64,000 nt of DNA, from the NCBI GenBank assembly GCA_030653365.1, contig JAURZL010000019.1:248001-312000 (forward strand), read 5' to 3'. The position numbers were made by a program, and so were the translations under genes. The DNA comes from Anaerolineaceae bacterium (GTDB lineage Bacteria > Chloroflexota > Anaerolineae > Anaerolineales > Anaerolineaceae). The notes under the pieces are model-generated. The model searched no databases. It was given only the letters and a program-made list of their open reading frames with translations, and was not told the DNA's origin. Positions 46,364 through 54,515 of this stretch are shown here, piece after piece (position 1 is the first letter of the stretch; the number at the start of each line of letters is the position of its first letter).

Positions 46364-47050
46364 ATGAAAGCTTTTCAGAAATTTGGTGGAATTGCCGCGC
46401 TTTACATGGCATTGGCGCATTTGACGGGATTAATTATCTTCATTGTGATTCTGGATTACATCAGCATCACCGATTTAGCGCAAAAGGTTGCCATGAATGT
46501 CGACAACCAGGCGGTCGTTTTTTCAACCAACCTGCTCATGTATGTTTTCTTTGGCTTTTTTCTGATTGTATTTTCACTGGCTTTATACAACAGATTAAAA
46601 GCTGGCGCGCCTGCACTGATGCAAGTGGCAACCGCAATTGGAATCATCTGGGCTGGCTCGTTGATAGCCAGCGGTATGGTCGCGAATGCCGCGCTCACCT
46701 CAGTCGTGTCACTTTATGCTACTGGCCCAACCCAGGCTGCGTTGACCTGGCAGGGAATTGAACCAGTAATGGATGGACTGGGCAATGCTAATGGTGAAAT
46801 TCTTGGTGGTCTTATGACGCTATTGATCAGCCTGGCTGCACTACGAACTGGTGAACTCCCCAAGAGGTTGAATATCTTCGGGTTGGTGGTTGGCGCAGTG
46901 GGCATCATCTCGCTTGTGCCAATGCTAACTGGTACACTCGGTCCAGTTTTTGGCTTGACCCAAATCATCTGGTTCATCTGGATGGGAATTGTGCTTTTGC
47001 GCAGCAATCCGGTGAAGGCAGCGGCTACCGAGGTTTTGAGACCGGCATAG
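46364..47050 (+). CDS. Multi-pass membrane protein, DUF4386-like
   Basis: 228 residues with seven or so helices. The start FQKFGGIAALYMALAHLTGLIIF, the RLKAGAPALMQVATAIGIIWAG loop and GELPKRLNIFGLVVGAVGIISL near the C-terminus fit the general DUF4386 outline, though the match is weaker than for the proteins at 48030 and 59884. No catalytic motif. The ATG at 46364 has AAGGAGAAT; an in-frame TTG at 46340 is discounted. Confidence 0.6.
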   Translation: MKAFQKFGGIAALYMALAHLTGLIIFIVILDYISITDLAQKVAMNVDNQAVVFSTNLLMYVFFGFFLIVFSLALYNRLKAGAPALMQVATAIGIIWAGSLIASGMVANAALTSVVSLYATGPTQAALTWQGIEPVMDGLGNANGEILGGLMTLLISLAALRTGELPKRLNIFGLVVGAVGIISLVPMLTGTLGPVFGLTQIIWFIWMGIVLLRSNPVKAAATEVLRPA

Positions 47051-47161
47051 ATTTCCGTCAGGGGAGAAGGAGGGCTGAAGACCCTCCCTCTCTCAGTCAA
47101 ACTATAAACAGATGGCGGCGACTTATTTAAACCAAAAATGAATCAGAACAAGGAGAGAAAA

Positions 47162-47848
47162 ATGAATAAAGTAAAACAATTTGGGGAAACGGTAGAAGGT
47201 TATAACATCCCTGTTTTAAATGAGCGGGAAATCAGAGCATCGGCGGGCATACTATATTTTTTTATGTTCCTGGCCTGGATGCTGGTCATATTTAAAGAGG
47301 ATTTTTTCATGATCAAGTTGGTCAACACGATCTTCCTAATAGATTTCATGATACGCATGTTCATCAGTCCTAAATATTCTCCTTCCTTAATAATTGGACG
47401 TTTGTTTGTTGGTAAGCAAACCCCCGAATATGTCGGCGCGGCTCCAAAAAAGTTTGCCTGGACGATTGGTCTGGTGTTAGCCTCGACCATATTCCTGCTA
47501 TTGGTTGTAATGAATTCAACCAGCATCATTACCGGGATTATCTGTCAAATTTGCCTGATATTCTTATTCTTTGAAGCTGTGTTTGGCATTTGTCTGGGAT
47601 GTAAATTTTATCCTCTGTTCCATAAAGAAAAAACTCAATACTGTCCCGGTGGAATTTGTGAAGTTAAGACAAAACAAGAGATTCAGAAAACTTCGTTACT
47701 GCAAATTGGCGTTGTCATTGGATTTTTCGCGATTGTCATAACGGCAGTGATCTTGTTTAACGATACGTTTAGTGCAAAACCGACTGATTTGTGGGTTATG
47801 GTGTTGCCTTCTCAGTACTGGTTTGGTTCGTTTTCCGGTTATGTTTAA
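47162..47848 (+). CDS. DUF4395 membrane protein, probably frameshifted at 3' end
   Basis: 228 residues as read. Residues about 15-150 match DUF4395: LNEREIRASAGILYFFMFLAW, IRMFISPKYSPSLIIGRLFVG, and the cysteine motif FGICLGCKFYPLF. A second cysteine-bearing segment YCPGGICEVK follows, and a further helix near 185-205. After PTDLW the frame runs into a short unconvincing tail, whereas a coherent run of helices continues in the -1 frame (47791-48033). One extra G in GTGGGTT near 47791 would restore DLWGYGVAF. Start at 47162 with AAGGAGAG; an ATG at 47138 is also in frame. Confidence 0.72.
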   Translation: MNKVKQFGETVEGYNIPVLNEREIRASAGILYFFMFLAWMLVIFKEDFFMIKLVNTIFLIDFMIRMFISPKYSPSLIIGRLFVGKQTPEYVGAAPKKFAWTIGLVLASTIFLLLVVMNSTSIITGIICQICLIFLFFEAVFGICLGCKFYPLFHKEKTQYCPGGICEVKTKQEIQKTSLLQIGVVIGFFAIVITAVILFNDTFSAKPTDLWVMVLPSQYWFGSFSGYV

Positions 47849-48033
47849 GCAAGGGAAAAAAATGGGCATTCTGGTTGTTGTTGATTACGAATGGCTTTGT
47901 CGAGATGTTGGCCTTTATCGTTTCCGCACCTCTCGGAAACGCACGCTGGCAAGTGAATTTACCTCTGAGCGCTTTATTCATGGTGAGCATCGGCTTGTCG
48001 GGCTTTTCCCTGTTCAAAGGAGATAAAAAATGA
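47791..48033 (+). pseudogene. Displaced C-terminal part of the DUF4395 protein (or separate small membrane protein)
   Basis: 80 codons with three hydrophobic helices: VAFSVLVWFVFRLCL, WAFWLLLITNGFVEMLAFIVSA, and LPLSALFMVSIGLSGFSLF, ending KGDKK. The reading ends in AAATGA, overlapping the ATG of the next gene at 48030, and its last codons contain that gene's ribosome site, as expected of real upstream coding sequence. No good start codon of its own (GTG at 47791 without ribosome site), so a frameshift from the preceding gene is the simplest reading. Confidence 0.6.
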
Positions 48034-48725
48034 ATTCAATCAACACGACCGCAAGAATCGCAGGTATCCTCTATTTCATGTATATTGTAACTTCGATCAT
48101 TGGAAATGAGTTTGGTCGCTTTGTATCCGTGGATGCCCCAGTAACGGTCAATCACATAATGGCTCATGAATCGTTATTTCGTATCGGATTTGTAATCAGT
48201 CTATTCTCAGTTGTGTTTTTTCTTTTGGCGGCCTGGTATTTGTACGTGTTATTAAAACCTGTGGACAAAAACATAGCTTTACTGTTCCTGTTATTAAACT
48301 TAGGTGGGTTTGCTATATGGTGTTTTGGTATGCTTAATCTATTTGCCAGCCTGATGCTTTTGAGCGGAGCTGACTATTTGAAAGCATTCCAGCCAGATCA
48401 GCAACAAGCGCTAGCGATATTATTCGTCAATTTATACAAAAATGGATATATTGTCGCCCAGGTACCCTATGGTTTCTGGCTCTTTCCTCTTGGTTATCTA
48501 GTTTTCAAGTCGGGCTTTCTTCCTAAGATATTGGGCATATTGTTGATTGCCGATGGTTTTGGTCTTTTGATATATGTTTTTCAGCGATTCCTTTTGCCGG
48601 GCTACGAAGTAATATCGTACCCATGTATGGTGATTAGTTTTATTGCGGAACTCTCTCTTACTTTGTGGCTTTTGATTAAGGGTGTAAAGGAACAGAAACC
48701 ATCCCTAGCTGATGGTAAGAAATAA
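48030..48725 (+). CDS. DUF4386 family membrane protein
   Basis: 231 residues, six to seven helices. [22 protein letters not shown], the [32 protein letters not shown] stretch, and [21 protein letters not shown] are hallmarks of DUF4386. The last segment recurs nearly verbatim in the 59884 protein. The ATG overlaps the preceding frame by 4 bp and has AAAGGAG. Function unknown. Cotranscribed with neighbours on both sides. Confidence 0.82.
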   Translation: MNSINTTARIAGILYFMYIVTSIIGNEFGRFVSVDAPVTVNHIMAHESLFRIGFVISLFSVVFFLLAAWYLYVLLKPVDKNIALLFLLLNLGGFAIWCFGMLNLFASLMLLSGADYLKAFQPDQQQALAILFVNLYKNGYIVAQVPYGFWLFPLGYLVFKSGFLPKILGILLIADGFGLLIYVFQRFLLPGYEVISYPCMVISFIAELSLTLWLLIKGVKEQKPSLADGKK

Positions 48726-48762
48726 AAATGAATACTATCAAGTAAAAAGGAAAGGTACAAAA

Positions 48763-49701
48763 ATGAAAGCAATTGTATGCACAAAATACGGATCGCCGGA
48801 GGTTCTTCAGCTCAAAGAGGTGGAAAAACCTACTCCCAAGGACAATGAAGTACTGATAAAAATTCATGCAGCAGCAGTGACAGTTTCGGACTGTATAGTT
48901 CGAAGTGGTAAAGTTAATATCTTGCTATGGATCCCCATGCGCATATTTATTGGTTTCAGAAGACCAAGAAAACCTGTACTAGGATTAGAGTGTGCCGGAG
49001 AAATTGATGCAATAGGCAAAGATGTAAAAAGATTTAAAAAAGGTGACCAAATTTTTGCATTTACGGGCAAGCGTTTTGGTGCTTATGCCGAGTACGCTTG
49101 TCTGCCAGAAGATGGAGTGTGCATGCCACAAGACAGTATTATGGCATTAAAACCGTCCAATGTAACCTATGAGGAAGCCGCTGCTGTTCCTTCCCGAGGA
49201 ACTTTAGCATTATATTTTCTCAAGAAAGGAAATATCCTGAAAGGACAAAAAGTTCTCATCTATGGAGCTTCTGGAGGGGTAGGTACTTTTGCGGTACAGC
49301 TTGCCAGGTACTTTGGTGCGGAAGTTACCGGGGTATGCAGTACTACAAATTTAGAATTGGTAAAATCTCTGGGAGCCGATAAGGTAATTGATTACACAAA
49401 AGAGGATTTTACGAATAGAGGAGAATCTTATGATTTTATCTTTGATGCCGTTGGAAAAAGATATAGCTCAAAACTACAGTTTAAAAAAGCGCTAACTCCG
49501 GCCGGGAAATACATATCAGTCGATGAGGGGACACCAAAGTTATATCTGGAAGATTTAATATTAATCAAGGAGTTGGTTGAAGCGGGAAAGATAAAACCGG
49601 TCATTGATAGATTCTATCCGTTGGAACAGATGGCCGAGGCGCACAGGTTTGTCGAAAAAGGACACAAAAAGGGAAATGTCGTCATTACGGTGGGGCAATA
49701 A
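48763..49701 (+). CDS. Zinc-independent medium-chain dehydrogenase/quinone oxidoreductase, copy 2
   Basis: 312 residues, a clear paralogue of the 44490 protein: [71 protein letters not shown] and a GNVVITVGQ end. The catalytic domain lacks zinc ligands. An insert [14 protein letters not shown] is absent from copy 1. The ATG at 48763 follows AAAAGGAAAGG; an in-frame ATG at 48712 lies inside the DUF4386 gene and is not preferred. Last gene of the first module, followed by a strong terminator. Confidence 0.88.
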   Translation: MKAIVCTKYGSPEVLQLKEVEKPTPKDNEVLIKIHAAAVTVSDCIVRSGKVNILLWIPMRIFIGFRRPRKPVLGLECAGEIDAIGKDVKRFKKGDQIFAFTGKRFGAYAEYACLPEDGVCMPQDSIMALKPSNVTYEEAAAVPSRGTLALYFLKKGNILKGQKVLIYGASGGVGTFAVQLARYFGAEVTGVCSTTNLELVKSLGADKVIDYTKEDFTNRGESYDFIFDAVGKRYSSKLQFKKALTPAGKYISVDEGTPKLYLEDLILIKELVEAGKIKPVIDRFYPLEQMAEAHRFVEKGHKKGNVVITVGQ

Positions 49702-49718
49702 GATTTTGTAAAAAAGCG

Positions 49719-49748
49719 AAAGGACATCCATGTTTTTGGATGTCCTTT
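49719..49748 (+). terminator. Terminator of first module
   Basis: AAAGGACATCCA (49719-49730) pairs perfectly with TGGATGTCCTTT (49737-49748) around TGTTTT, with AT-rich sequence downstream. It starts 17 bp after the oxidoreductase stop. Confidence 0.85.
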
Positions 49749-50602
49749 ATAATTAATTCATGGCCATACATATTTTAGCCACAAAATAATAAGGTTAAAC
49801 CAAAAACGCCTGAATTCAGGCGCTTAAGAAATAGAAGCGGGGAGTGGACGTGTACCCGCAAGAGTATTCGAACCACTGACCTGACGGTTATCAGCGAAGA
49901 TCCTGAGAATCCGTGCCATCTTAGCGTCAGGCCTTACAAATCAGCCAAACCGGCGAACGCTGGTTCTTGCTTGCCCGGCACGCAACAGTAGTTGATCGAT
50001 ATTCGTTGAAGCCCTTTTACGTGGGTTCGGCAAGTTCATTTTTAACTCTTAATTTTGGCTTTTTTTTCACCTTTTATATTTTTAAGCGAAAATTCCAAAA
50101 CAATTTTGTCTACTATTAATGAGGTGTCGGAAGGTTTTCCGAAAGATTATTTTCTCAGGCGAGCGACCGATTTGAATATTGTATTTAAGTCGTAAAAAGT
50201 GAAATGTAGCCTATTAAGAACTCAAATTGTGCAGCCATGAGTGTAGGTTTGTGTTTCTGCTTCTTATGAAATAGCAGCTTTGAGCAGTTCTTTTAGGTTT
50301 TGATCTTGTAAGTAATTAGGGAGAAAATGATCTTCCAAAAGCTCTCTACTCCTTTTTTCGAAAGGATTTCCAGTCCGGCAGAGATTATTGCTTCTTTGAG
50401 ATTTCCGTGGTGAAAAGTATCTAGGGTCATAAGAAACAGATACTTTCAAATTTTACAAACTACTAAGGAATGATATATAATAATTACTATCAAGTAGAGA
50501 AACGTGACAGTTCGACTCCAGGCACCAGGCGATAAATTGCCGGGTGAGACCGGTCAACCGCCGCGCTTTACTAAGGCAGATTCTCAGGAGAATAAAAAAG
50601 AA
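49749..50602. other. 850-bp non-coding spacer between first module and kai operon
   Basis: Contains a 16-bp palindrome CGCCTGAATTCAGGCG (49807-49822), a tRNA-like fragment on the minus strand (49851-49931) and AT-rich sequence from 50030 to 50500. A 61-codon minus-strand frame at 50264-50449 has no ribosome site and no family I know. The kai promoter is probably in the last 150 bases but no clear -35/-10 pair was found. Confidence 0.5.
49851..49931 (-). other. tRNA-like remnant, possibly tRNA-Ile(GAU)
   Basis: Read on the minus strand, CTGATAA (anticodon loop with GAT), then CCGTC, AGGTC and the T-loop TTCGAAT occur in tRNA order and spacing, ending TGCGGGTACAC. The T-stem is mismatched, no matching acceptor 5' strand or normal D-arm is found, and CCTGACG/CGTCAGG (49880-49886 and 49925-49931) form an extra 7-bp stem across the anticodon region. 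Degenerate tRNA or an unrelated structured RNA. Confidence 0.35.
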
Positions 50603-52327
50603 ATGAATATGCCAGAAAATAAAAGGCGACTACCCAAAACGCCGACAGGCATACAAGGGTTGGACGAAATTACCAGTGGCGGATTGCCCAAAGGCCGGCC
50701 AACCCTGATATGCGGTAGCGCTGGCTGTGGCAAGACGCTCCTCGCCATGGAATTTCTAGTACGCGGCGCAAGGCAATACAACGAGCCGGGAGTCTTTATG
50801 GCCTTCGAAGAGACCGAAAATGATCTGATCCAAAACGTCGCCTCACTTGGTTTTGACCTAAAAGATCTGATTGCAAATAAAAAGATCGTGATCGATTTTG
50901 TATATATTGAGCGCAGCGAAATCGAAGAAACTGGTGAATATGATTTGGAAGGGTTGTTCATTCGCCTCGGGCAGGCTATTGACTCCATCGGGGCCAAACG
51001 CGTCGTGCTGGATACAATCGAGTCACTCTTCTCCGGCTTGCCCAATCCGCTCATCCTGCGCGCAGAAATACGCCGCTTGTTTCGTTGGTTGAAGGAGAAA
51101 GGCGTGACCGCCATCATCACCGGCGAACGCGGCGCTGGGTCACTGACCCGCTCTGGATTGGAAGAATACGTCTCCGACTGCGTCATCATGCTCGACCATC
51201 GCTCCAGCGAGCAGGTCTCCTCGCGGCTTTTGCGTGTGGTAAAGTATCGCGGCTCAACACACGGCACGAACGAATACCCATTTCTGATAGACGAAGACGG
51301 TATTTCGGTACTGCCTGTCACCTCTCTGGGCCTGCAACAGGTCGCCTCCACCCTACGTATATCCACCGGTATTGAGCGCCTCGATGCGATGCTGGGTGGT
51401 GAGGGCTATTTCCAGGGAAGCAGCGTACTCGTCTCTGGCACAGCAGGCACTGGCAAGAGCAGTCTCGCCGCCCATTTCGTCGCATCCGCCTGCCAGCGTG
51501 GCGAACACACCCTCTATTTTGCCTTTGAGGAATCTCCCAGCCAGATCATGCGTAACATGCGTTCCATCGGGATAGACCTCCAAAAGTGGGAAAAGGAAGG
51601 TCTACTCCAGTTTCAGGCGAATCGCCCCACCCTCACAGGCCTGGAAATGCACCTGACGATGATGCACAAAGCGATCAACGCGTTCAAACCAAAGGTCGTG
51701 ATTGTGGATCCATTGAACAGTTTCATTATGGGGGGCAATGCGAACGAAGTTAAAGTGATGATAATGCGACTGGTGGATTTCTTGAAAATGAAAAAAATCA
51801 CCGGATTATTCACAAATCTGACTGCAGGCGGGGGTGCGATCGAGCAAACCGACATTGCCATTTCATCTCTGATTGACACCTGGCTTTTATTACGCGATAT
51901 CGAAATTGGCGGCGAGCGCAATCGAGGCATGTACATCTTGAAATCGCGTGGAATGGCGCACTCGAATCAGATTCGCGAGTTCCTTATCACCGATCACGGA
52001 ATAGAATTGCGCGATGTGTACGTCGGTACGAGGGGTGTGCTGACCGGCTCGGCGCGTCTGGCTCAAGAAGCGCAAGAGCAAGCCGCGCAGATAAAACACG
52101 TTCAGGAAGTTGAGTGGCGAAAACTAGATCTGGAACGCAAGCGTAAGGTTATGGAAGCGAAGATTGCTGCAATACTCGCCGAGTTTGAGGCGCAAGAAAC
52201 CGAGGCGATGAACATTATCGGGCAGGAACATGTGCGAGAAGCTCAACAGGCGCAGGAACGTGTGGATATGGCACTGATCCGCAAAGCGGACGCGAAACCG
52301 AACAGACAGAAAGGAAACTCGAAATGA
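50603..52327 (+). CDS. kaiC: KaiC-family double ATPase
   Basis: About 574 residues, two RecA-like domains. CI has Walker [12 protein letters not shown] and the catalytic pair in [12 protein letters not shown] has [10 protein letters not shown] and [10 protein letters not shown]. The CII phosphorylation site reads AISSLIDT where cyanobacterial KaiC has HISTITDT, so Ser-Ser replaces Ser-Thr. A charged coiled coil (about 500-570; [22 protein letters not shown]) is added at the C-terminus. I start at the ATG at 50603 after AGGAG; a GTG at 50504 is in frame. The stop overlaps the first kaiB (ATGA). Clock function is unproven outside cyanobacteria. Confidence 0.9.
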   Translation: MNMPENKRRLPKTPTGIQGLDEITSGGLPKGRPTLICGSAGCGKTLLAMEFLVRGARQYNEPGVFMAFEETENDLIQNVASLGFDLKDLIANKKIVIDFVYIERSEIEETGEYDLEGLFIRLGQAIDSIGAKRVVLDTIESLFSGLPNPLILRAEIRRLFRWLKEKGVTAIITGERGAGSLTRSGLEEYVSDCVIMLDHRSSEQVSSRLLRVVKYRGSTHGTNEYPFLIDEDGISVLPVTSLGLQQVASTLRISTGIERLDAMLGGEGYFQGSSVLVSGTAGTGKSSLAAHFVASACQRGEHTLYFAFEESPSQIMRNMRSIGIDLQKWEKEGLLQFQANRPTLTGLEMHLTMMHKAINAFKPKVVIVDPLNSFIMGGNANEVKVMIMRLVDFLKMKKITGLFTNLTAGGGAIEQTDIAISSLIDTWLLLRDIEIGGERNRGMYILKSRGMAHSNQIREFLITDHGIELRDVYVGTRGVLTGSARLAQEAQEQAAQIKHVQEVEWRKLDLERKRKVMEAKIAAILAEFEAQETEAMNIIGQEHVREAQQAQERVDMALIRKADAKPNRQKGNSK

Positions 52328-52716
52328 AAAAAGAATCTGCCGAGCGCAAGACCGCACTGCATGCACCCCCACTCCCCAAAAAGGATCTGGGGGATATGGG
52401 GGTTGGCGCCAGTGAAACCCAGCCCACCCAGGCAAATTCGGATGCCTATATCCTGCGCTTGTATGTCGCCGGGCAAACACCCAAATCCATGATAGCTTTT
52501 GCAAATCTCAAGAAAATTTGCGAAGAACACCTGAAAGGGCAATATACAATCGAAGTTGTGGACTTGCTGGAAAATCCGACACTGGCGAGCGGTGATCAGA
52601 TTCTGGCAATCCCGACTCTGGTGCGGAAACTGCCCAAGCCCGTGCGTAAGATCATCGGCGATCTCTCCAACACCGAACGCGTGCTGATCGGGTTGGATCT
52701 GCTGCCGCGGGAATAG
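52324..52716 (+). CDS. kaiB: KaiB-like protein 1
   Basis: 130 residues. A 40-residue Pro/Lys/Gly-rich N-terminal extension precedes a thioredoxin-like KaiB fold (about 42-125): [82 protein letters not shown]. These are classical KaiB signatures (the cis-proline after IPTL, and the C-terminal GDLSN helix). KaiB binds KaiC CI after fold switching in cyanobacteria. Starts inside the kaiC stop (4-bp overlap), so translationally coupled. Confidence 0.92.
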   Translation: MKKESAERKTALHAPPLPKKDLGDMGVGASETQPTQANSDAYILRLYVAGQTPKSMIAFANLKKICEEHLKGQYTIEVVDLLENPTLASGDQILAIPTLVRKLPKPVRKIIGDLSNTERVLIGLDLLPRE

Positions 52717-52725
52717 GTGACTCTC

Positions 52726-53067
52726 ATGGCAACCAAGAAAGTACTCGATTCAGCACAACAGTTTGAACAATCGTTGAGCCAACCGCAGGAAATACAATAT
52801 GTCTTGCGGTTATATTTGGCCGGCACGACGACGCAGTCCTTGCGCGCCATCATAAATGTCAAAAAATTCTGCGAGGATTACTTAAAAGGGCGTTATGAGT
52901 TGGAGGTGATCGACCTGTACCAACAACCCCAACTTGCGCAGGGCGAGCAAATTATCGCCGCGCCGACGCTCATCAAGAAATTGCCGCTCCCACTTCGCCG
53001 AATCATTGGAGATATGTCAAAGACTGAACGCATGCTGGTGGGGCTGGATTTGCAAAAGAAGACCTGA
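52726..53067 (+). CDS. kaiB: KaiB-like protein 2
   Basis: 113 residues; second tandem KaiB homologue: YVLRLYLAGTTTQSLRAIINVKKFCEDYL, YELEVIDLYQQPQLAQGEQIIAAPTLIKKLPLPLRRIIGDMSKTERMLVGLDL. It has a short N-terminus instead of the extension of KaiB 1. The start may be the ATG at 52726 or the GTG at 52717 directly after the preceding stop; neither has a strong ribosome site, so coupling to upstream translation is likely. Two diverged KaiBs beside one KaiC suggest distinct partners. Confidence 0.9.
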   Translation: MATKKVLDSAQQFEQSLSQPQEIQYVLRLYLAGTTTQSLRAIINVKKFCEDYLKGRYELEVIDLYQQPQLAQGEQIIAAPTLIKKLPLPLRRIIGDMSKTERMLVGLDLQKKT

Positions 53068-53101
53068 TCCCAATTTATGAATTGCGCCACAGAGGTTGTT
53101 T

Positions 53102-54271
53102 ATGCGTAATAAAACTGCGCTCCCAAATAAAAAGCAACTTGTTGATGAAAACGCCGGGCTTCGTATGCGGCTGGAAGAATCCGAAGATACGTTGCGCGCC
53201 ATTCGCAGCGGCGAGGTGGATGCGATCGTTGTCTCGGGCGCGGGAGGCGAGCAGGTTTTTACCCTCACCAGCGCTGAACGTCCTTACCGGGCATTGATCG
53301 AGGATATGAAAGAAGGCGCAATGACCCTCACATCTGAGGGTGATATTTTATATGCCAACCGCTGCTTTGCTGAGATGCTCAAAACCCCGCTCGAAAAGGT
53401 GATCGGTTCCTCCATCCACAACTGGATTGCTCCCGTTTATCAAGAAATTTTCCTTGCACTGCTTCAGAAAGTTACAGCTGAGAAAAGTCGCAAGGAGCTG
53501 GTTTTCACCAGCGGCGACGGAACACTGATGCCAGTTTATCTTTCGGTGAATCCCCTGACCGTAGAAGGGATTCCCGATTGTTTCGGCCTGGTGGCCATCG
53601 ACTTGACCGAACAGAAGAAAAGCAACGAAGCGATACTTGCAGCCGAAAAGGCGGCATACGAATTGTTGGAAGAACGACAACGCCTGGCGCACGACCTGCA
53701 TGATGCTGTTCACCAGACACTATTCTCCGCCAGTCTGATAGCCGAAGTTTTGCCACGATTGTGGGATATGGATCAGGCGGAGGCACGGCGATCTCTTGAA
53801 GACTTGCGTCGCCTGACGAAAGGCGCTCTGGCCGAGATGAACGCCCTCCTGGCTGAACTAAATCCCTCTATGCTGGACGGTTTAGACCTGGGTGATCTGC
53901 TGCGTCAGTTAGGAGATATGCTATCCGGTCGGATCAACATCTCGGTCACTGTTCACATTATTGGGAAATTCGTACTCCCAACCAAAGTCCAGTTAGTCTT
54001 TTATCGTGTTTGCCAGGAAGCGCTGGAAAACGTTGTCATACACAATGCAAGCCAGGTTGAAATCCATCTACAGCATATTGGAGATGTAATCAAATTACGC
54101 ATCCGTGACAACGGTCAGATATTAGACTCTGATCAAACCCACTTAGGTTATCCTGGCTTAGATATAGTGGTCGAGCGTGCTGAAGCCCTGGGTGCAAAAC
54201 TGAGAGTAAAAAGCCGACCGGGTACCGGGACTGAAGTTATGCTGGACTGGCAAGCCCCAAGAAAAGGGTAA
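53102..54271 (+). CDS. PAS-domain sensor histidine kinase (HisKA_3/NarL type)
   Basis: 389 residues, no membrane helix. An N-terminal coiled coil (about 1-55) is followed by a PAS domain (about 60-175; GDILYANRCFAEMLKTPLEKVIGSSI), a HisKA_3 dimerisation helix with the phospho-acceptor in RLAHDLHDAVHQTL, and an HATPase domain. The N-box EALENVVIHNAS is present, but the G1 box reads DNGQILDSD instead of the usual DNGxG, so ATP binding may be altered. Start ATG at 53102 after AGAGG. Fourth gene of the kai operon and its probable output or input kinase; no response regulator adjoins. Confidence 0.88.
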   Translation: MRNKTALPNKKQLVDENAGLRMRLEESEDTLRAIRSGEVDAIVVSGAGGEQVFTLTSAERPYRALIEDMKEGAMTLTSEGDILYANRCFAEMLKTPLEKVIGSSIHNWIAPVYQEIFLALLQKVTAEKSRKELVFTSGDGTLMPVYLSVNPLTVEGIPDCFGLVAIDLTEQKKSNEAILAAEKAAYELLEERQRLAHDLHDAVHQTLFSASLIAEVLPRLWDMDQAEARRSLEDLRRLTKGALAEMNALLAELNPSMLDGLDLGDLLRQLGDMLSGRINISVTVHIIGKFVLPTKVQLVFYRVCQEALENVVIHNASQVEIHLQHIGDVIKLRIRDNGQILDSDQTHLGYPGLDIVVERAEALGAKLRVKSRPGTGTEVMLDWQAPRKG

Positions 54272-54515
54272 CCGCTTTTTCCATGAAATAAAGGTGGTTC
54301 AGCAATCTCGCCATCCTCCCGTTCTGCCAGATAACACCAGTTTGCTTTGCGAGCTGTCTTTCCGAAATAAACAAATCTGGCTTTGCCACCTTTTCGCCCC
54401 CTTGACGAATAATGATTTTCCCCGTCTTTTGAATCCTGGTCAGTAATAATCCTTTATAAGTCTTCTTTGTATTTACCCCTGCTCCAAGGAAGCGCGATAT
54501 ATAATTAAATTTAGA
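54272..54515. other. Spacer between kai operon and second LuxR gene
   Basis: 244 bases. On the minus strand, one frame open from 54453 downward reads a protein-like stretch (RGRKGGKARFVYFGKTARKA, then NWCYLAEREDGEIAEPPLF) without a start codon; it may be a remnant of a lost gene. TATAAT at 54500-54505 lies 10 bp before the LuxR start. Confidence 0.4.

Noticed and set aside
45982..46367. Overlapping plus-strand frames inside the DUF6326 gene
   Set aside because: Same strand but different frame from a gene with clear paralogues and ribosome site; no domain support.
50264..50449. 61-codon minus-strand frame in the kai upstream spacer
   Set aside because: No ribosome site, no known family, isolated in AT-rich sequence; kept only as a note in the spacer entry.
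51085..51375. 96-codon frame within kaiC
   Set aside because: Alternative-frame shadow of the KaiC coding sequence; high-GC region yields spurious open frames.
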